From positions 620,001 to 684,000 of the forward strand of contig OY253660.1 in assembly GCA_958009055.1 (NCBI GenBank): a stretch of DNA of 64,000 bases, read 5' to 3'. Shown piece after piece: positions 12,377 to 24,094 of this stretch. This DNA is from Choricystis sp. odSpoLacu1 (lineage: Eukaryota > Chlorophyta > Trebouxiophyceae). A model generated the notes under the pieces. It was not told where the DNA came from. It did not search any database and saw only the letters and a list, made by a program, of their open reading frames with translations. The stretch's first letter is position 1. Each line of letters starts with the position of its first letter. The translations under genes and the position numbers were made by a program.

Positions 12377-13153
12377 ATGAAACGCCACATTGTCGCCCTG
12401 CTGCTGGCCGCCACCGCCCTGCTGGCGACCTGCGCGGTCGCCAAGCGCAAAGCGGACGCAGACCCCAAGCCAGACAAAGCGTTGGGCTGGTTGACGCCCA
12501 AACAGTTCGAGGTGGGTTGGTGGAGGAGGGGTGGGGGAGGCAGCATGTTGAAGGAGAGGGAGGGGAGAGCAGGTGGGGAGGCAGGGAGGGGGGGGGCGCA
12601 GCACGGCGCGCGCGTCTGGGTGCACCACGACGACGCCACAACCTTCCCACCCCTCCCACCCTCTCAGAAACTGGACCTCGCCACCAACACCAAGCCCATC
12701 ATGTTTGTCTTCACCCGACCCGGCTGCTCCGCCTGCTCCGCTCTAAAAGCCCAGCTCGCCCCCGCCCCGCAAGCCACGTCCGCCCTCTCCCGCATGTTCA
12801 CCGTCGTCCACGTGGATGGCGACGCCATGACGCACAGCGCGTGGGGGGGCAAACACCCGGAACACGCGCCCGTGGGCAAACACTACGTGCCGAGGGCCGT
12901 GTTTGCTGATGCCAAGGGGAGGGTGCGCCCCGACTTGAAGGCCCCGGGGGGCGACGCCGAGTTCCCGCACTACTACTCGTCCACCAGCCAGCTGGAGCGC
13001 GGCATGCGGGCCGCCTACATCTCAATTGTGGGGGGTGGGAAGGGGGTAAAGGCGGGGGCGGCGTCTGGGGTGAGCGAAACCAAAGCGACGCGGCGCGCGC
13101 GGCGGGCGGAGAAGAAGAAGCAGCAGGCGACGGTGGGCAAGGACGAGGTGTGA
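12377..13153 (+). CDS. ER thioredoxin-fold protein, TXNDC12/ERp18-like, copy 1
   Basis: Exons are 12377-12511 and 12668-13153, giving 206 aa. Residues 1-22 are a signal peptide (MKRHIVALLLAATALLATC). The thioredoxin fold follows, with active-site-like FTRPGCSACSALK, matching the TXNDC12/AGR2 pattern of WCGACKALK but with Trp replaced by Pro-Gly context. The cis-Pro region is YVPRAVFADAKGRV, as in ERp18. The basic tail ends KDEV, one residue away from the ER-retrieval signal KDEL. The likely role is disulfide formation or isomerisation on secreted proteins; its Cys-rich neighbours E1 and E2 are plausible clients (inference). The intron has complementary ends (GAGGGGTGGG with CCCACCCCTC). Confidence 0.85.
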   Translation: MKRHIVALLLAATALLATCAVAKRKADADPKPDKALGWLTPKQFEVGWWRRGGGGSMLKEREGRAGGEAGRGGAQHGARVWVHHDDATTFPPLPPSQKLDLATNTKPIMFVFTRPGCSACSALKAQLAPAPQATSALSRMFTVVHVDGDAMTHSAWGGKHPEHAPVGKHYVPRAVFADAKGRVRPDLKAPGGDAEFPHYYSSTSQLERGMRAAYISIVGGGKGVKAGAASGVSETKATRRARRAEKKKQQATVGKDEV

Positions 13154-13242
13154 GAGAGTGATGATGGTGTAAAGCAACAACAAAGGAAACGCGAGAACCA
13201 ACAAAACAACAAAAACCAGGTCTTCTCTCCCCACCTTCATTT

Positions 13243-14461
13243 TCAGACACACTTGCCCGCTGTCGGCGACCACACGCTCTGCAGCAGCATCGCGTCCCCT
13301 CCCACCTCCGCGTTGGTCACCCCTTCACCCGAGCGTGCCGGTTTGACGGCCGGCCCAAAGCTCCACGCGCACCGCGACGCCGCGTCGCGGCCCGAAGAGT
13401 CGTGCCACGCCCCTCCTTCAGCGTCGGTGGCCGCCCCCACGACGACAGCGGCCAGCGCGTTGACCAGGGCGGCGGCGGACGCGTCTCCACCAGGGGCGGC
13501 TGGCCACTGGGAGGCGCAGGCGCGGGGGCAGCGGGACGGGGCGCCGATGAAGGCAGCAGCCACGCGCGCTGCCGCGTCGCCGCCATCCGCATCGTCCGCT
13601 CGCGCGGTGGCGTGCCAGCCACAGTGGTCGGTGCACAGGGACCCCAGGGCGGTGGCGGCGGGGGAGGCGGGGGTGGTACCACCACCCGCCGGCGTTTGAT
13701 CTGTGCCCGCGTCTCCCAACACAACCACCAGCTGCCGGCTGGCGTTCAAAGGAGACCGTCCCGCCCCCATCGCACACCCGGCGACTGCAGCCACAGCGCC
13801 CGGGGACAGGGCGTGGCCACGCCAGCAGCCGTCGGCGGAGTCGGCGACGGTGACCGGGGTGAGCGCGTCAACTCGAGGAGACCCCCCATACGGCCCCAAC
13901 GCGGTCGTCAACCACGCCGAGTCTCCCAACGCTTTCGCAAACTTGGTCACAGCCGCCCTCGTGGCCCGCGGCCAGGCGGGGCCGTAGAAGACGAGGGTGA
14001 GGGCCACTCCGTCGGACAGTGTGCGGCCGCCGCCGTTGGTGAGGGGGGGGGGACGGCGGCTTGGCGGACGCGGCATCGCCCTCGGACGCGGCCTGGAGGT
14101 CGTTGTCGGACACGGGGGCGCCGTCCGCGTCAAAGGCGCCCAAGTCTGCTGCCGCCCAGGGCGCGACAGGGAGGATGGGGCCAGAGGCTGCAGAGGCCGA
14201 CGCATTGGCGCACGCTAGTCCACAAGCAGCCGCAGCTGCCCGAGCTTGAGCCAATGTAAACACTGGGACGGCGGCCATGGCGGCGGCGGGGCCGGCAGCA
14301 GCCGACTTGCGCGGTCCGCGAGGGCGCGCGGGCGTCGCCGGTGGCACCTGCGTCGGTTGGGACGGCAACGCGGCCGCCGCAGCCGCAGCCGCCGCCCCGG
14401 CAGCCGCCTCCAGCGCTGCCGGGCGGGGGGGCACCACGTCCCCCACCCGCGCCAGGGGCGG
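13243..14461 (-). pseudogene. E2 copy 1: EXORDIUM-like paralogue, 5'-truncated at the repeat junction
   Basis: C-terminal about 405 residues of E2 (full form in the third copy, 32488-33881). The signal peptide and about the first 55 residues are missing, because sequence upstream of 14461 switches to inverted gene A. A G10 run at 14043-14052 (G9 in copy 2) breaks the frame between the Ala-rich N-terminal part and the EXORDIUM-like domain. The domain keeps the CTDHCGWHA and SRCPRACASQW cysteine blocks, DAASRCAWSFG and the final TAGKCV. It lacks the AHELTE motif of E1 (VNALAAVVVGA at that place). Transcription, if any, would come from the gene A promoter in P'. Confidence 0.75.
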
Positions 14462-14472
14462 GGTGGCCCCCC

Positions 14473-16029
14473 GGTCGCGCGCGCCGCGTCGTAGCGGTCG
14501 GGTGAGGCACCAGGGGACGGTGGCAGCGGCCCTCCCAGCCTGCCCCCACCAAACGTCAACTCCACGGGCGCCGACGACGGCGACGGCGCGGCCGCCGCCG
14601 CGACGGCCGCCGCGGCTGCCGCCAGCCGGGACGCCGCCCGCCCCAGGGCCGACCGCCCGGGAGGCAGCGTCACGTTGGCGGCGCGCGCGTCGGCTGCGAG
14701 TGCGGACGCGGCGGCCAGCGCGTCCGCGAGGCGCAACCCCCGTTCGCTGGAGGGTGCAGGCGCCGCCGCGTGCCCCGCAGCCGGCGCCCCCGCCGCCGCC
14801 GCCGCCGCGGCAGCCAGTGATGCCGCTGTCGCGGGCGCGGACGCTTGTGCATTGTTGAGGGCGGCCGACACGGCGGCCAGCAGGGCCGCGTCGTCGGCGG
14901 CGCGGGCAGCCGTGTCGGCCGTGGGGGCTGCATTACCACCACTCCCCAGCGCGGACGCCAGGTACGGCGCGTATGCACCCGTGTACGCGATGGGGGAGGG
15001 AGGGGCGAGGCCTAAAGCGGCGCCCAGGGTGGATTGTGACGGGGTGGCGGTTGAGGCACCGCCACTCCCCCCAATCGCGCCCCCGATCGCTTGCAGCAAG
15101 CCTGCGGCGCCAGGAGACGATGAAGCAGTCACTACCCGCGGCGGCGGCGGCGGTGGGGGTGCGTCAGGCTCCGCGTCGTCGCCGTCGGTCGGCGCAGGGG
15201 CGGGCGTCGGCGGCGCGACCGCCGCGCTGGGCACGGCCGCTGCCGCCTCCATCACATTCTCTGCATCATCCAGCGCCTCCACCGCCATCGCCAGCGCGAC
15301 CGCCAGCGTGCGCGGCGACACGCCGTCAGCTGCGGCAGCGCGTTGCAGTGCGGCTGCGGCGGCTGCATCCACCCCCAGCTCGCCCGCCAGGGCCAGTGTG
15401 GCTGCATCGTAGGTGGGAGGGGTGGCGGTCACCGTGGGCGCGGGAGCGGGCGCCTGGGACGGGGCGGGGGCAGGGGCTTCGGAGAGCGTGGGCGCGGGCG
15501 CGCCTGCCGCCGCGTCGGGCGACGATTCATCGTCGCCGTCTGCAGCATTTTCATCGTCACTGTCACTAAGAGCATCCCCCCCCTGCTCCGCCCACGACAC
15601 GACGGGCGCCGCGGCGTCAAAGAAGGCGGCGTCCGCGCGCGCCGCGGCCGCGTCGACCGCGGCGGTCGCTTCGAGCAGCAGGCTGGCCTCGTCGTCGACC
15701 GTCGCGGCGGTGGCAGCGACTGCGGTGACGGCCAGCAGCAGGGCCGTGGCGACCGCGAGGCGGCCGGGCTGTGGGTGTGGGGGTGGGCCGCATGTGGTTG
15801 GGCATGCGCCCGCGCATTGGGGGTGGCCTCCCTGCCCCTCCCCGCCTCCTCCTTGCAAATATCCTTGCCGCGCGCGCACGCAGTCACTTCGGTCTTGCTG
15901 AACGGGCGGAAACATGCCGCCGGGAGCGCGGCATGCGGGTGCCAGCGCCCGCGTAACTGCCCGCCACGGTCGCGCGTTTTTGGCACCTCCCCACTCAGCC
16001 GCCGCCGCTGGCCCAAACCAACGCACCAT
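14473..16029 (-). pseudogene. Gene A', inverted 3'-truncated copy 1
   Basis: Reverse-complement copy of gene A with its whole upstream region. The start codon corresponds to 16029-16027 and exon 2 starts at 15768. It is intact through the signal peptide, the acidic stretch and the Ala-rich core, then is cut after DRYDAARAT at 14473. Reading on, the frame enters E2 DNA on the same strand but in the wrong frame and stops at 14215 after about 85 unrelated residues. The last about 90 residues of gene A are lost. One more base in the G-run at the junction would join A' to E2 in frame. Confidence 0.75.
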
Positions 16030-16417
16030 GCTTGTGGTGCCTGTGGCCTCACACACCAGTGGGGAGAGAGAGGCAAAAAGGTGGGAGCTTTTTGTTTTCC
16101 CCCTGAAAGGAGAAGAAAAAGAGTGGTTTTGCCGCAAGAGGTGAAAAAAAAACAAAGAAAAAACAACGTTTTCTGGTTTCCGTCTTGGTTGCGTGTGTGT
16201 TGGGGGATAGGAGGGACCGCGCGCATGTTCGCACAGCATGTGGAGAAGGGGGTCGCGTGTGTGTAACGGGGAGGGGAAAAAGGGTGGCGGGTGGTTGGAC
16301 ACACGCGGAAAGGAGGGTGGCGGCCGCTAAACAACAGCGGCAACACACCGCAGCTCACGCGAGGGCCACCACACCCGCCACGGGGGTTGGAGGTGGAGAG
16401 AGGAGGGCTTTCCTCTT

Positions 16418-16475
16418 TCAGTTGGTGGGGTAGAGCGACGGCTTGGCGCCCGACGCTCCCGCGCCTGCGCCGCCG
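16418..16475 (-). pseudogene. Aquaporin 3'-end fragment (first inverted copy)
   Basis: 58 bp encoding the aquaporin C-terminus (GAGASGAKPSLYPTN and stop) in reverse orientation, abutting AsnRS sequence at 16476. A passenger fragment marking the repeat junction; not a gene. Confidence 0.9.
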
Positions 16476-18082
16476 CCAACTTTGCCCCCCGCGCCACCGT
16501 CAAGCAGCTGCTGTCCCCCGACGGCGGCGCCCGCCTCGTCGGCACCCAGCGCACGGTGCGCGGCTTGGTGCGCACGTGCCGCGCGCAGAAGGCGCGCGCC
16601 TTTCTGGAGGTGAGCGACGGGTCGACCGCGACGGGGCTGCAGGTCGTGATCGAGCCCGGCACTCCAGGGTGGGGCGACGTGGAGGCAGGGCGCACGCCCA
16701 CGGGTGCAGCAGTCGCCGTGGATGGCGTGGTGGTGGAGTCGAAAGGGGGGCGGCAAGCTGTGGAGTTGAAGGCCGACACGCTGACGCTCGTCGGTGGCTG
16801 CGACGCTGGCGCCTACCCGCTGCAAAAAAAGGCGCACTCGCCCGAGTACCTGCGCACCGTGGCCCACCTGCGGCCCCGCACCCGCACCCATGGCGCGTCC
16901 CTGCGGGTGAGGTCGGTGTTGGCGGCGGCGACGCACGAGTTTTACCAGGCGGCAGGGTTTGTGCACGTGCACACGCCGATCATAACTGCGGCCGACTGCG
17001 AGGGCGCGGGGGAAGCGTTTCAAGTGACGACGCTGCTGGCGGATGTGGACGCCGCCCTGGGCGCGGGTGGAGGGGCGAGCGAGGGCGAGGTGGCGGCCGC
17101 GGATGCTGCCGTGGCGGCGGCGGGCGACGCGGTGCGGTCGGCCAAGGCGAGCGGCGCGGGCGTCGGCGCCGCGCTGGCCGCGCTGGCCGAGGCCAAGGCG
17201 GCAGCCACCGCGGTGCGCGGCCGTGGCGCCGCGGCCACGGGGCCACCCCGCACGCCTGCCGGCATTGACTACACCGGCGACTTCTTTGGCGTGGCTGCCC
17301 GGTTGACTGTCTCTGGCCAGCTGCAGGCGGAGGCCGCCGCGTGCGCTCTTGGTGATGTCTACACTTTCGGCCCCACCTTTCGAGCCGAAAACTCAAACAC
17401 AGCCCGCCACCTGGCCGAATTCTGGATGATCGAGCCCGAGATGGCGTTCGCGGGCCTGCCCCAAGCCATGGCGACGTGTGAAGCCCACGTGCGGGCGTGT
17501 GCGCGAGCGGTGCTCGACCGCTGCGCCGACGACGTGTCCGCCCTGGACGCTGCCTCCCCCGGCCTGGCAGACTCTTTAACGCACTTGGCAGCCACCAAAT
17601 TCCACACCGTCACCTACGACGACGCCGTGGCCGCCCTGATGGCGTCTGGGCGTGACTGGGAGTTTGAGCCCGCCCCGGGGCGCGACCTGGCAGCCGAGCA
17701 TGAGCGTTGGATCACAGACGTCCTGTTCGGCGGCGACCCCGTCTTTGTCACCGACTGGCCGGCCGACATCAAAGCCTTCTACATGCGGCTGAATGAGGAT
17801 GGCCGGACGGTGGCGGCGATGGACCTGTTGGTCCCCCGCGTCGGAGAACTGGCAGGCGGCTCTGCGCGTGAAGAACGGCCCTCCATCCTGGCCGACCGCA
17901 TGTCCGCCTCCGGCGTGGACGCCGCCCCCCTGTGGTGGTACACCGACCTGCGCGCCTATGGCAGTGTCCCCCATGCTGGCTTCGGAGTGGGGTTTGAGCG
18001 GCTCGTCCAGCTCGCGACGGGCGTCGACAACATCCGCGACACCACCCTGTTCCCTCGCTACCCGGGCCACGCCGAGTTTTGA
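16476..18082 (+). pseudogene. AsnRS copy 2: beheaded, otherwise open frame
   Basis: Begins at the codons for [12 protein letters not shown], directly behind the inverted aquaporin tail. Transit peptide, start codon and promoter are absent. In this frame the first ATG is the one in FWMIEPEM, past the anticodon-binding domain, and an in-frame TAA lies upstream at about 16328. The rest is open to the normal end ([18 protein letters not shown]), so it gives the reference for the three indels of copy 1. One visible change from copy 1 is GWVRT to GLVRT in the OB fold, replacing a conserved Trp. Confidence 0.82.
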
Positions 18083-18429
18083 AAGAGAGATGGTGTGTGT
18101 GAGAGAGAGAGAGAGGCGGCGTGTGTGTTTGGTGGTGATATGTGATTGAAAAAAAAAAGAAGATTGCGGTTTTTTTCTTTCTGTCTTGCACGCCCAAAAA
18201 AAATGGTTTGTGTGTTGGTAAAGAAAAGGAAAGGACACGATTCTCCGCAGCAGGAGACGCCGTGTTGAATTGTGGGGGAATGCATTGAGGGGTTGAGGGG
18301 GGGGCGGGGGAAGTGCACAAGCACTTTTTGCTTTGGGGGGGAGGAAAAAAATCCTTCAAACAGGAAAACGTCATAGGAAAACCCAGAACTCTCTCTCTCT
18401 CTCTCCACACACACCACCACCACACCACC

Positions 18430-21400
18430 TCACTTGTTGTCGCAAAACCCTGCGGTCGCCTTGTTGGCCCAGTTGAGCTGCAACAAAAAGTCGCGCGCCC
18501 CGATTTTTGAGTTGGCGTAGCCGCCCCCTTTCGCCGCGTACACGCTGCCAAACTGCCACGCACACTTGTCCGCGTTCTCCATGCCCGCATCATCAAACCA
18601 GGCATCCAGCTCGGGGTCGCTCGTCGTCTCGGTCAGCTCGTGGGCGATGATGGAGGCCATCGCGTCGGCCTCCACGTTGCCATTGGGAGACGCGTTGGAC
18701 TGGGCGGCACAGGCGGAGGGGCAGCGGGAGGCGGAGCCGACAAAGCCAAACTTGAACATGCGGCCAGAGTAGTCGTAGCTGAAGTGTGGCAGGGATGGGG
18801 GGGTGGGGAGGTGAGTGAAACAGAAAAACACGGCCGATCAAAAACACACACCTCCCCTTTCCTCCTTCCCTGCCACACACTGACCTGTACGAGTGCCAGC
18901 CGCAGTAGTTGCCACAGAAGGCGCCCGTCGCGGACGACCCCTGCGACACGCCCGGCGCCGTCAGCACCAGGGTGACCGAGTTGGCGTTGTAGGGGATGCG
19001 CCCATCCCCAATCAGGCACGCCACGATGGCGCCCACCGCGTTGTCTGTCAATGCGGTGCCTTGGTAACACTTGTCCGACTCCAGCACGGTGGGGGACGCG
19101 CCAAAGGTGAGCTTGTTGGAGAGGGGGGTGCCGCTTTTGGTCATGTAGGACGTCTGCACGTTGAGCCAGGGGGAGCCGCCGACGCCCGCCCCAAAGTCAT
19201 TCAGAATGGTGCGCGTGGTGGACTGGAAGCCGGACCCGTAGTAGACGTAGTTCATGACGGGGACGCCCGTCATGATGTTGCCGCCCCAGTTTTTGATGCC
19301 ATACTGAACAAACGGCACGGTGGAGGGGGGGGGCGGCAGCGTCGTGGGGGGTGGCGTCGTGGGCGCAGGCGTGGGCGCAGGCGTCGGCGCAGGCGTCGGC
19401 GCAGGCGTGGGGGAAGGAGGCGGCGGCGGCGGCTTGGTGGTCGGCGGCGGCGTGGTCGTCGTCGGTGGCGGCGGCGGCGGCGCCGTCGTCGGCGGAGGCG
19501 GCGGCGGCGGCGGCGGCGGCGGCTTCGTCGTGGGGGGCGGCGTGGTCGTCGTGGGCGGTGCCGACGTGGGCGGCGGCGTAGGCGGCCGCGTCGTGGGGGG
19601 CGGCGTGGTCGTCGTGGGCGGTGCCGTCGTGGGCGGCGGCGTCGGCGGCCGCGTCGTGGGGGGCGGCGTCGTCGTGGTCGGCGGCGGCGGCGGCGGCGGC
19701 GCCACGTACGCGGTCACCCGGCCCGGCCCCCACACATACACCACAAACGCGCCCGCGTCCGTGTTGTCTTTGCCCGTGGTCACCAGGTAGTAGGGCGTGT
19801 TGGCTTGGATGCCGGACACGACAAAGCCGGCGCGCCCGATCGAGGGGTAGTTGTCGTTGGCGGCGATCAGGTTGGTCAGCGGCGACGCCGGGTTGAACCC
19901 CCCCTTGTACAGCAGGGCAAAGTTATTCCACGCGGTTGTCGACCCCTGGCTGCGGAACTCGTAGGTGCCGGTCTCGGACACGGTGACCGGGGTGACGACG
20001 TAGCGGACGGCGATGGCAGCGCTGTCCAACGCCGTGCGCGCCTCCGTCGGCAGCCTAAACGTGGGCGCCCCCGCCGTCGTCCCCGACGTCGAGTAGCGCA
20101 CCGCCATGGCGGTGCCCAGGTAGAAGCCGCCTGGGCCGGACGCGGTGACGGTGTAGGGGCCGACCGCGGCGTTGGACGACCCAGTGACGACGAGCGTATA
20201 GATCACGTTGCGGTTGAGAGACACCTGGAAGCCGGCAGTTCCCACGCTGGGGTAGTCATCATTGGCGGCGATCAGGTTGGCCAGGGGGGAGGAGGGCGCG
20301 AAAGGGTAGGCGTAGAGGAGGGCAAAGTTGTTCCAGTTGCCGCCCGCCACGACGCGCAGGTCGTACACGCCCGCCGTGTCGACCACGAAATTGGCGGCCA
20401 CATAGCGGACAGCGTTGGCCGATGTCGGCCCCGCCGTGCGAGACGTGGAGGGACGGGAAAAGGTGGGGGCGCCCACCGTGGTGCCGGTCCAGGTGGCGCG
20501 AACCGTAAACGCTTGGAGCAGCGCGCGGCGAATGGATGACACCGACAGCAGGCGCCTGCGGGCGCCGCCTGTCGGGGTGGGCGCCGTCACCGACCCACCC
20601 TCACTGTCGCTGCCCATCGGCGGCAGGCCGGGGGGCGGCGCCAGCCCCAGCGTGATCGCAGCCGCTTGGGGGCCGTCCGTCGCGACCGCCAGCTCCGACG
20701 CGACGAGCAGCACGGTCGACTGCGCGGGGTCGTGAGTGAAGTTGGGGGCCAGCCCTGGCACTGAAGTCGCCGCCTCCCCCGTGGCCCAGTACAGGTTGGG
20801 GCCGGTGCCGTTGGGGCCAGACACGGTGGACCAGGGGGCGGTGGGGGTGAGCGGAGCCAGGTGGGCGGGCGCGGGCGGTCGCGACCCTGCGCGCCCTTTC
20901 AGGGGGGCCACCGCGGCGAACGAGAAAGGGGCGCACGCGCAGCCACCGGGTTGGGCGCACGGGTCGAGGGCCAGCCAGGATGGAGACGCAGACACCGGGG
21001 TGCCGGCCGAGCCGCCGACAACTGTGGTCTTGGCCGCGGCCGCGCCCAGCGCGGCGGCCTTGTTGGCGTCCTTCTTCAGCAGCGGGGCCAGCTTGGCGGC
21101 GGCGGCCGCCAGCTTGGCGGTCACGTTGACCGACTTGTAGAGGGAGGGGAGGAGGGGGGCGTCCTCGGGCTGGGCAAACTGCGGTTGGTGAGGAGGGAGG
21201 GGAATGGGGTCAAACAAGCCGTAACGGCGTGCGCGCTCGTGGGGGGTGCGTAGACGCACACCAGCCTTGGCCACACCCTCTCCGCGGCCCGCCGTAAACC
21301 ATGTGCAGTGTGTGTCGTGGCCGTTGGTGGAGGCGCGGGCGTTTGGGGCGCGGAGGCCGGACGGTTACGCCGGCGCACGCTCGCTGCGTGCGCGTCGCGG

Positions 21401-21696
21401 CGGGCGCGTGGCAATCCTCAAACCACCCCCCCGCCTCCCCTCCTCCACCTCGTCCTACCCGCCCACCCCGCCCCACGCACCTGCTCCACAGCCAGTTCAG
21501 ACGCTTGGGGATCCGAGGCGGAGACGGCCTGTGTGGGGTGAGTGTTTTGGGGGGTGAGGCTCTCGCGGCCGTGGCGCGCGAATGCGGGGAAGCCGCCGCC
21601 GAACCGTCTGCCTGCCCCACGCTTGGCTCCACCATGCTCTCTCACCTGAGACGTCATCGCCAGGGCGACCAGCGCCAGCAGGGAGACGCGGCGCAT
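18430..21696 (-). CDS. E1 copy 2: EXORDIUM/PHI-1-domain secreted protein, intact frame
   Basis: Exons 21696-21646, 21528-21481, 21178-18885, 18778-18430, giving 913 aa. Same architecture as copy 1: signal peptide, two PPC-like repeats, Pro/Thr linker, EXORDIUM domain with IIAHELTE. The G-run at 19325-19333 is nine bases, so linker and EXORDIUM domain stay in one frame, which confirms the intended reading. The last intron (18779-18884) carries a 12-bp perfect inverted repeat at its ends. Promoter and start lie inside the repeated block, so this copy should be expressible. Confidence 0.9.
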
Positions 21697-21999
21697 GGCG
21701 CTGAAGGAGGGAGGGGTGGGGGGAGGGCAAGGTGAGGGCCTGCGCGCGCGGCGCATGCCGCAACACCCAAACACACACAAGACCTGCCTCCCTCCCACCA
21801 ACGCCAGCCTCGACACCTTAGCATGGCTGCCTCGACACCGCTGGTGGGGGGTGACGGAAGGAAAGGACGAGAGGGAGGGAGGGAGAGAACGCGAAAGGAA
21901 AAAGCGGCAGTGGCGACATGGAGAAACACAATTCGCCCACAAAACAACGCGTTCGCGCGCCGTTTCCCTCTCCCCACATACGCACACACGCACACCAAA

Positions 22000-22776
22000 A
22001 TGAAACGCCACATTGTCGCCCTGCTGCTGGCCGCCACCGCCCTGCTGGCGACCTGCGCGGTCGCCAAGCGCAAAGCGGACGCAGACCCCAAGCCAGACAA
22101 AGCGTTGGGCTGGTTGACGCCCAAACAGTTCGAGGTGGGTTGGTGGAGGAGGGGTGGGGGAGGCAGCATGTTGAAGGAGAGGGAGGGGAGAGCAGGTGGG
22201 GAGGCAGGGAGGGGGGGGGCGCAGCACGGCGCGCGCGTCTGGGTGCACCACGACGACGCCACAACCTTCCCACCCCTCCCACCCTCTCAGAAACTGGACC
22301 TCGCCACCAACACCAAGCCCATCATGTTTGTCTTCACCCGACCCGGCTGCTCCGCCTGCTCCGCTCTAAAAGCCCAGCTCGCCCCCGCCCCGCAAGCCAC
22401 GTCCGCCCTCTCCCGCATGTTCACCGTCGTCCACGTGGATGGCGACGCCATGACGCACAGCGCGTGGGGGGGCAAACACCCGGAACACGCGCCCGTGGGC
22501 AAACACTACGTGCCGAGGGCCGTGTTTGCTGATGCCAAGGGGAGGGTGCGCCCCGACTTGAAGGCCCCGGGGGGCGACGCCGAGTTCCCGCACTACTACT
22601 CGTCCACCAGCCAGCTGGAGCGCGGCATGCGGGCCGCCTACATCTCAATTGTGGGGGGTGGGAAGGGGGTAAAGGCGGGGGCGGCGTCTGGGGTGAGCGA
22701 AACCAAAGCGACGCGGCGCGCGCGGCGGGCGGAGAAGAAGAAGCAGCAGGCGACGGTGGGCAAGGACGAGGTGTGA
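22000..22776 (+). CDS. ER thioredoxin-fold protein, TXNDC12/ERp18-like, copy 2
   Basis: Exons 22000-22134 and 22291-22776, giving 206 aa. No coding difference from copy 1 was seen. Signal peptide, GCSAC active-site motif and KDEV end are all present, and the divergent promoter with E1 is included in the repeat, so the copy is complete. Confidence 0.85.
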   Translation: MKRHIVALLLAATALLATCAVAKRKADADPKPDKALGWLTPKQFEVGWWRRGGGGSMLKEREGRAGGEAGRGGAQHGARVWVHHDDATTFPPLPPSQKLDLATNTKPIMFVFTRPGCSACSALKAQLAPAPQATSALSRMFTVVHVDGDAMTHSAWGGKHPEHAPVGKHYVPRAVFADAKGRVRPDLKAPGGDAEFPHYYSSTSQLERGMRAAYISIVGGGKGVKAGAASGVSETKATRRARRAEKKKQQATVGKDEV

Positions 22777-22865
22777 GAGAGTGATGATGGTGTAAAGCAA
22801 CAACAAAGGAAACGCGAGAACCAACAAAACAACAAAAACCAGGTCTTCTCTCCCCACCTTCATTT

Positions 22866-24083
22866 TCAGACACACTTGCCCGCTGTCGGCGACCACACGC
22901 TCTGCAGCAGCATCGCGTCCCCTCCCACCTCCGCGTTGGTCACCCCTTCACCCGAGCGTGCCGGTTTGACGGCCGGCCCAAAGCTCCACGCGCACCGCGA
23001 CGCCGCGTCGCGGCCCGAAGAGTCGTGCCACGCCCCTCCTTCAGCGTCGGTGGCCGCCCCCACGACGACAGCGGCCAGCGCGTTGACCAGGGCGGCGGCG
23101 GACGCGTCTCCACCAGGGGCGGCTGGCCACTGGGAGGCGCAGGCGCGGGGGCAGCGGGACGGGGCGCCGATGAAGGCAGCAGCCACGCGCGCTGCCGCGT
23201 CGCCGCCATCCGCATCGTCCGCTCGCGCGGTGGCGTGCCAGCCACAGTGGTCGGTGCACAGGGACCCCAGGGCGGTGGCGGCGGGGGAGGCGGGGGTGGT
23301 ACCACCACCCGCCGGCGTTTGATCTGTGCCCGCGTCTCCCAACACAACCACCAGCTGCCGGCTGGCGTTCAAAGGAGACCGTCCCGCCCCCATCGCACAC
23401 CCGGCGACTGCAGCCACAGCGCCCGGGGACAGGGCGTGGCCACGCCAGCAGCCGTCGGCGGAGTCGGCGACGGTGACCGGGGTGAGCGCGTCAACTCGAG
23501 GAGACCCCCCATACGGCCCCAACGCGGTCGTCAACCACGCCGAGTCTCCCAACGCTTTCGCAAACTTGGTCACAGCCGCCCTCGTGGCCCGCGGCCAGGC
23601 GGGGCCGTAGAAGACGAGGGTGAGGGCCACTCCGTCGGACAGTGTGCGGCCGCCGCCGTTGGTGAGGGGGGGGGACGGCGGCTTGGCGGACGCGGCATCG
23701 CCCTCGGACGCGGCCTGGAGGTCGTTGTCGGACACGGGGGCGCCGTCCGCGTCAAAGGCGCCCAAGTCTGCTGCCGCCCAGGGCGCGACAGGGAGGATGG
23801 GGCCAGAGGCTGCAGAGGCCGACGCATTGGCGCACGCTAGTCCACAAGCAGCCGCAGCTGCCCGAGCTTGAGCCAATGTAAACACTGGGACGGCGGCCAT
23901 GGCGGCGGCGGGGCCGGCAGCAGCCGACTTGCGCGGTCCGCGAGGGCGCGCGGGCGTCGCCGGTGGCACCTGCGTCGGTTGGGACGGCAACGCGGCCGCC
24001 GCAGCCGCAGCCGCCGCCCCGGCAGCCGCCTCCAGCGCTGCCGGGCGGGGGGGCACCACGTCCCCCACCCGCGCCAGGGGCGG
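22866..24083 (-). pseudogene. E2 copy 2: 5'-truncated, frame otherwise open
   Basis: As copy 1, but the G-run at 23666-23674 has nine bases. The Ala-rich region (VGDVVPPRPAAL onward) and the EXORDIUM-like domain therefore read through as one frame of about 400 residues to KCV. This shows the correct frame for all three copies. The signal peptide is missing and A' lies directly upstream on the same strand. Confidence 0.75.
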
Positions 24084-24094
24084 GGTGGCCCCCC

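Larger units (their letters stand above)
6852..16475. repeat. Tandem unit 1 (block Q + inverted insert P')
   Basis: Unit 1 is Q (6852-14461: AsnRS, E1, thioredoxin, E2), an 11-bp filler (14462-14472), and inverted P' (14473-16475). Its left edge is continuous with the ancestral AsnRS 5' end, so this edge is the original locus. Confidence 0.92.
14473..16475 (-). repeat. Inverted insert P' (first)
   Basis: Reverse complement of 4158-6160. It joins E2 DNA on its left through 11 bp of filler (14462-14472) and the AsnRS coding region on its right at 16475/16476, with little or no microhomology. Confidence 0.9.

Noticed and set aside
18593..21274. Reading E1 as an 893-residue protein starting upstream of FAQPEDAPLL with no signal peptide
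   Set aside because: That start is a non-ATG codon inside an intron. The spliced model with a separate signal-peptide exon has three phase-consistent junctions.
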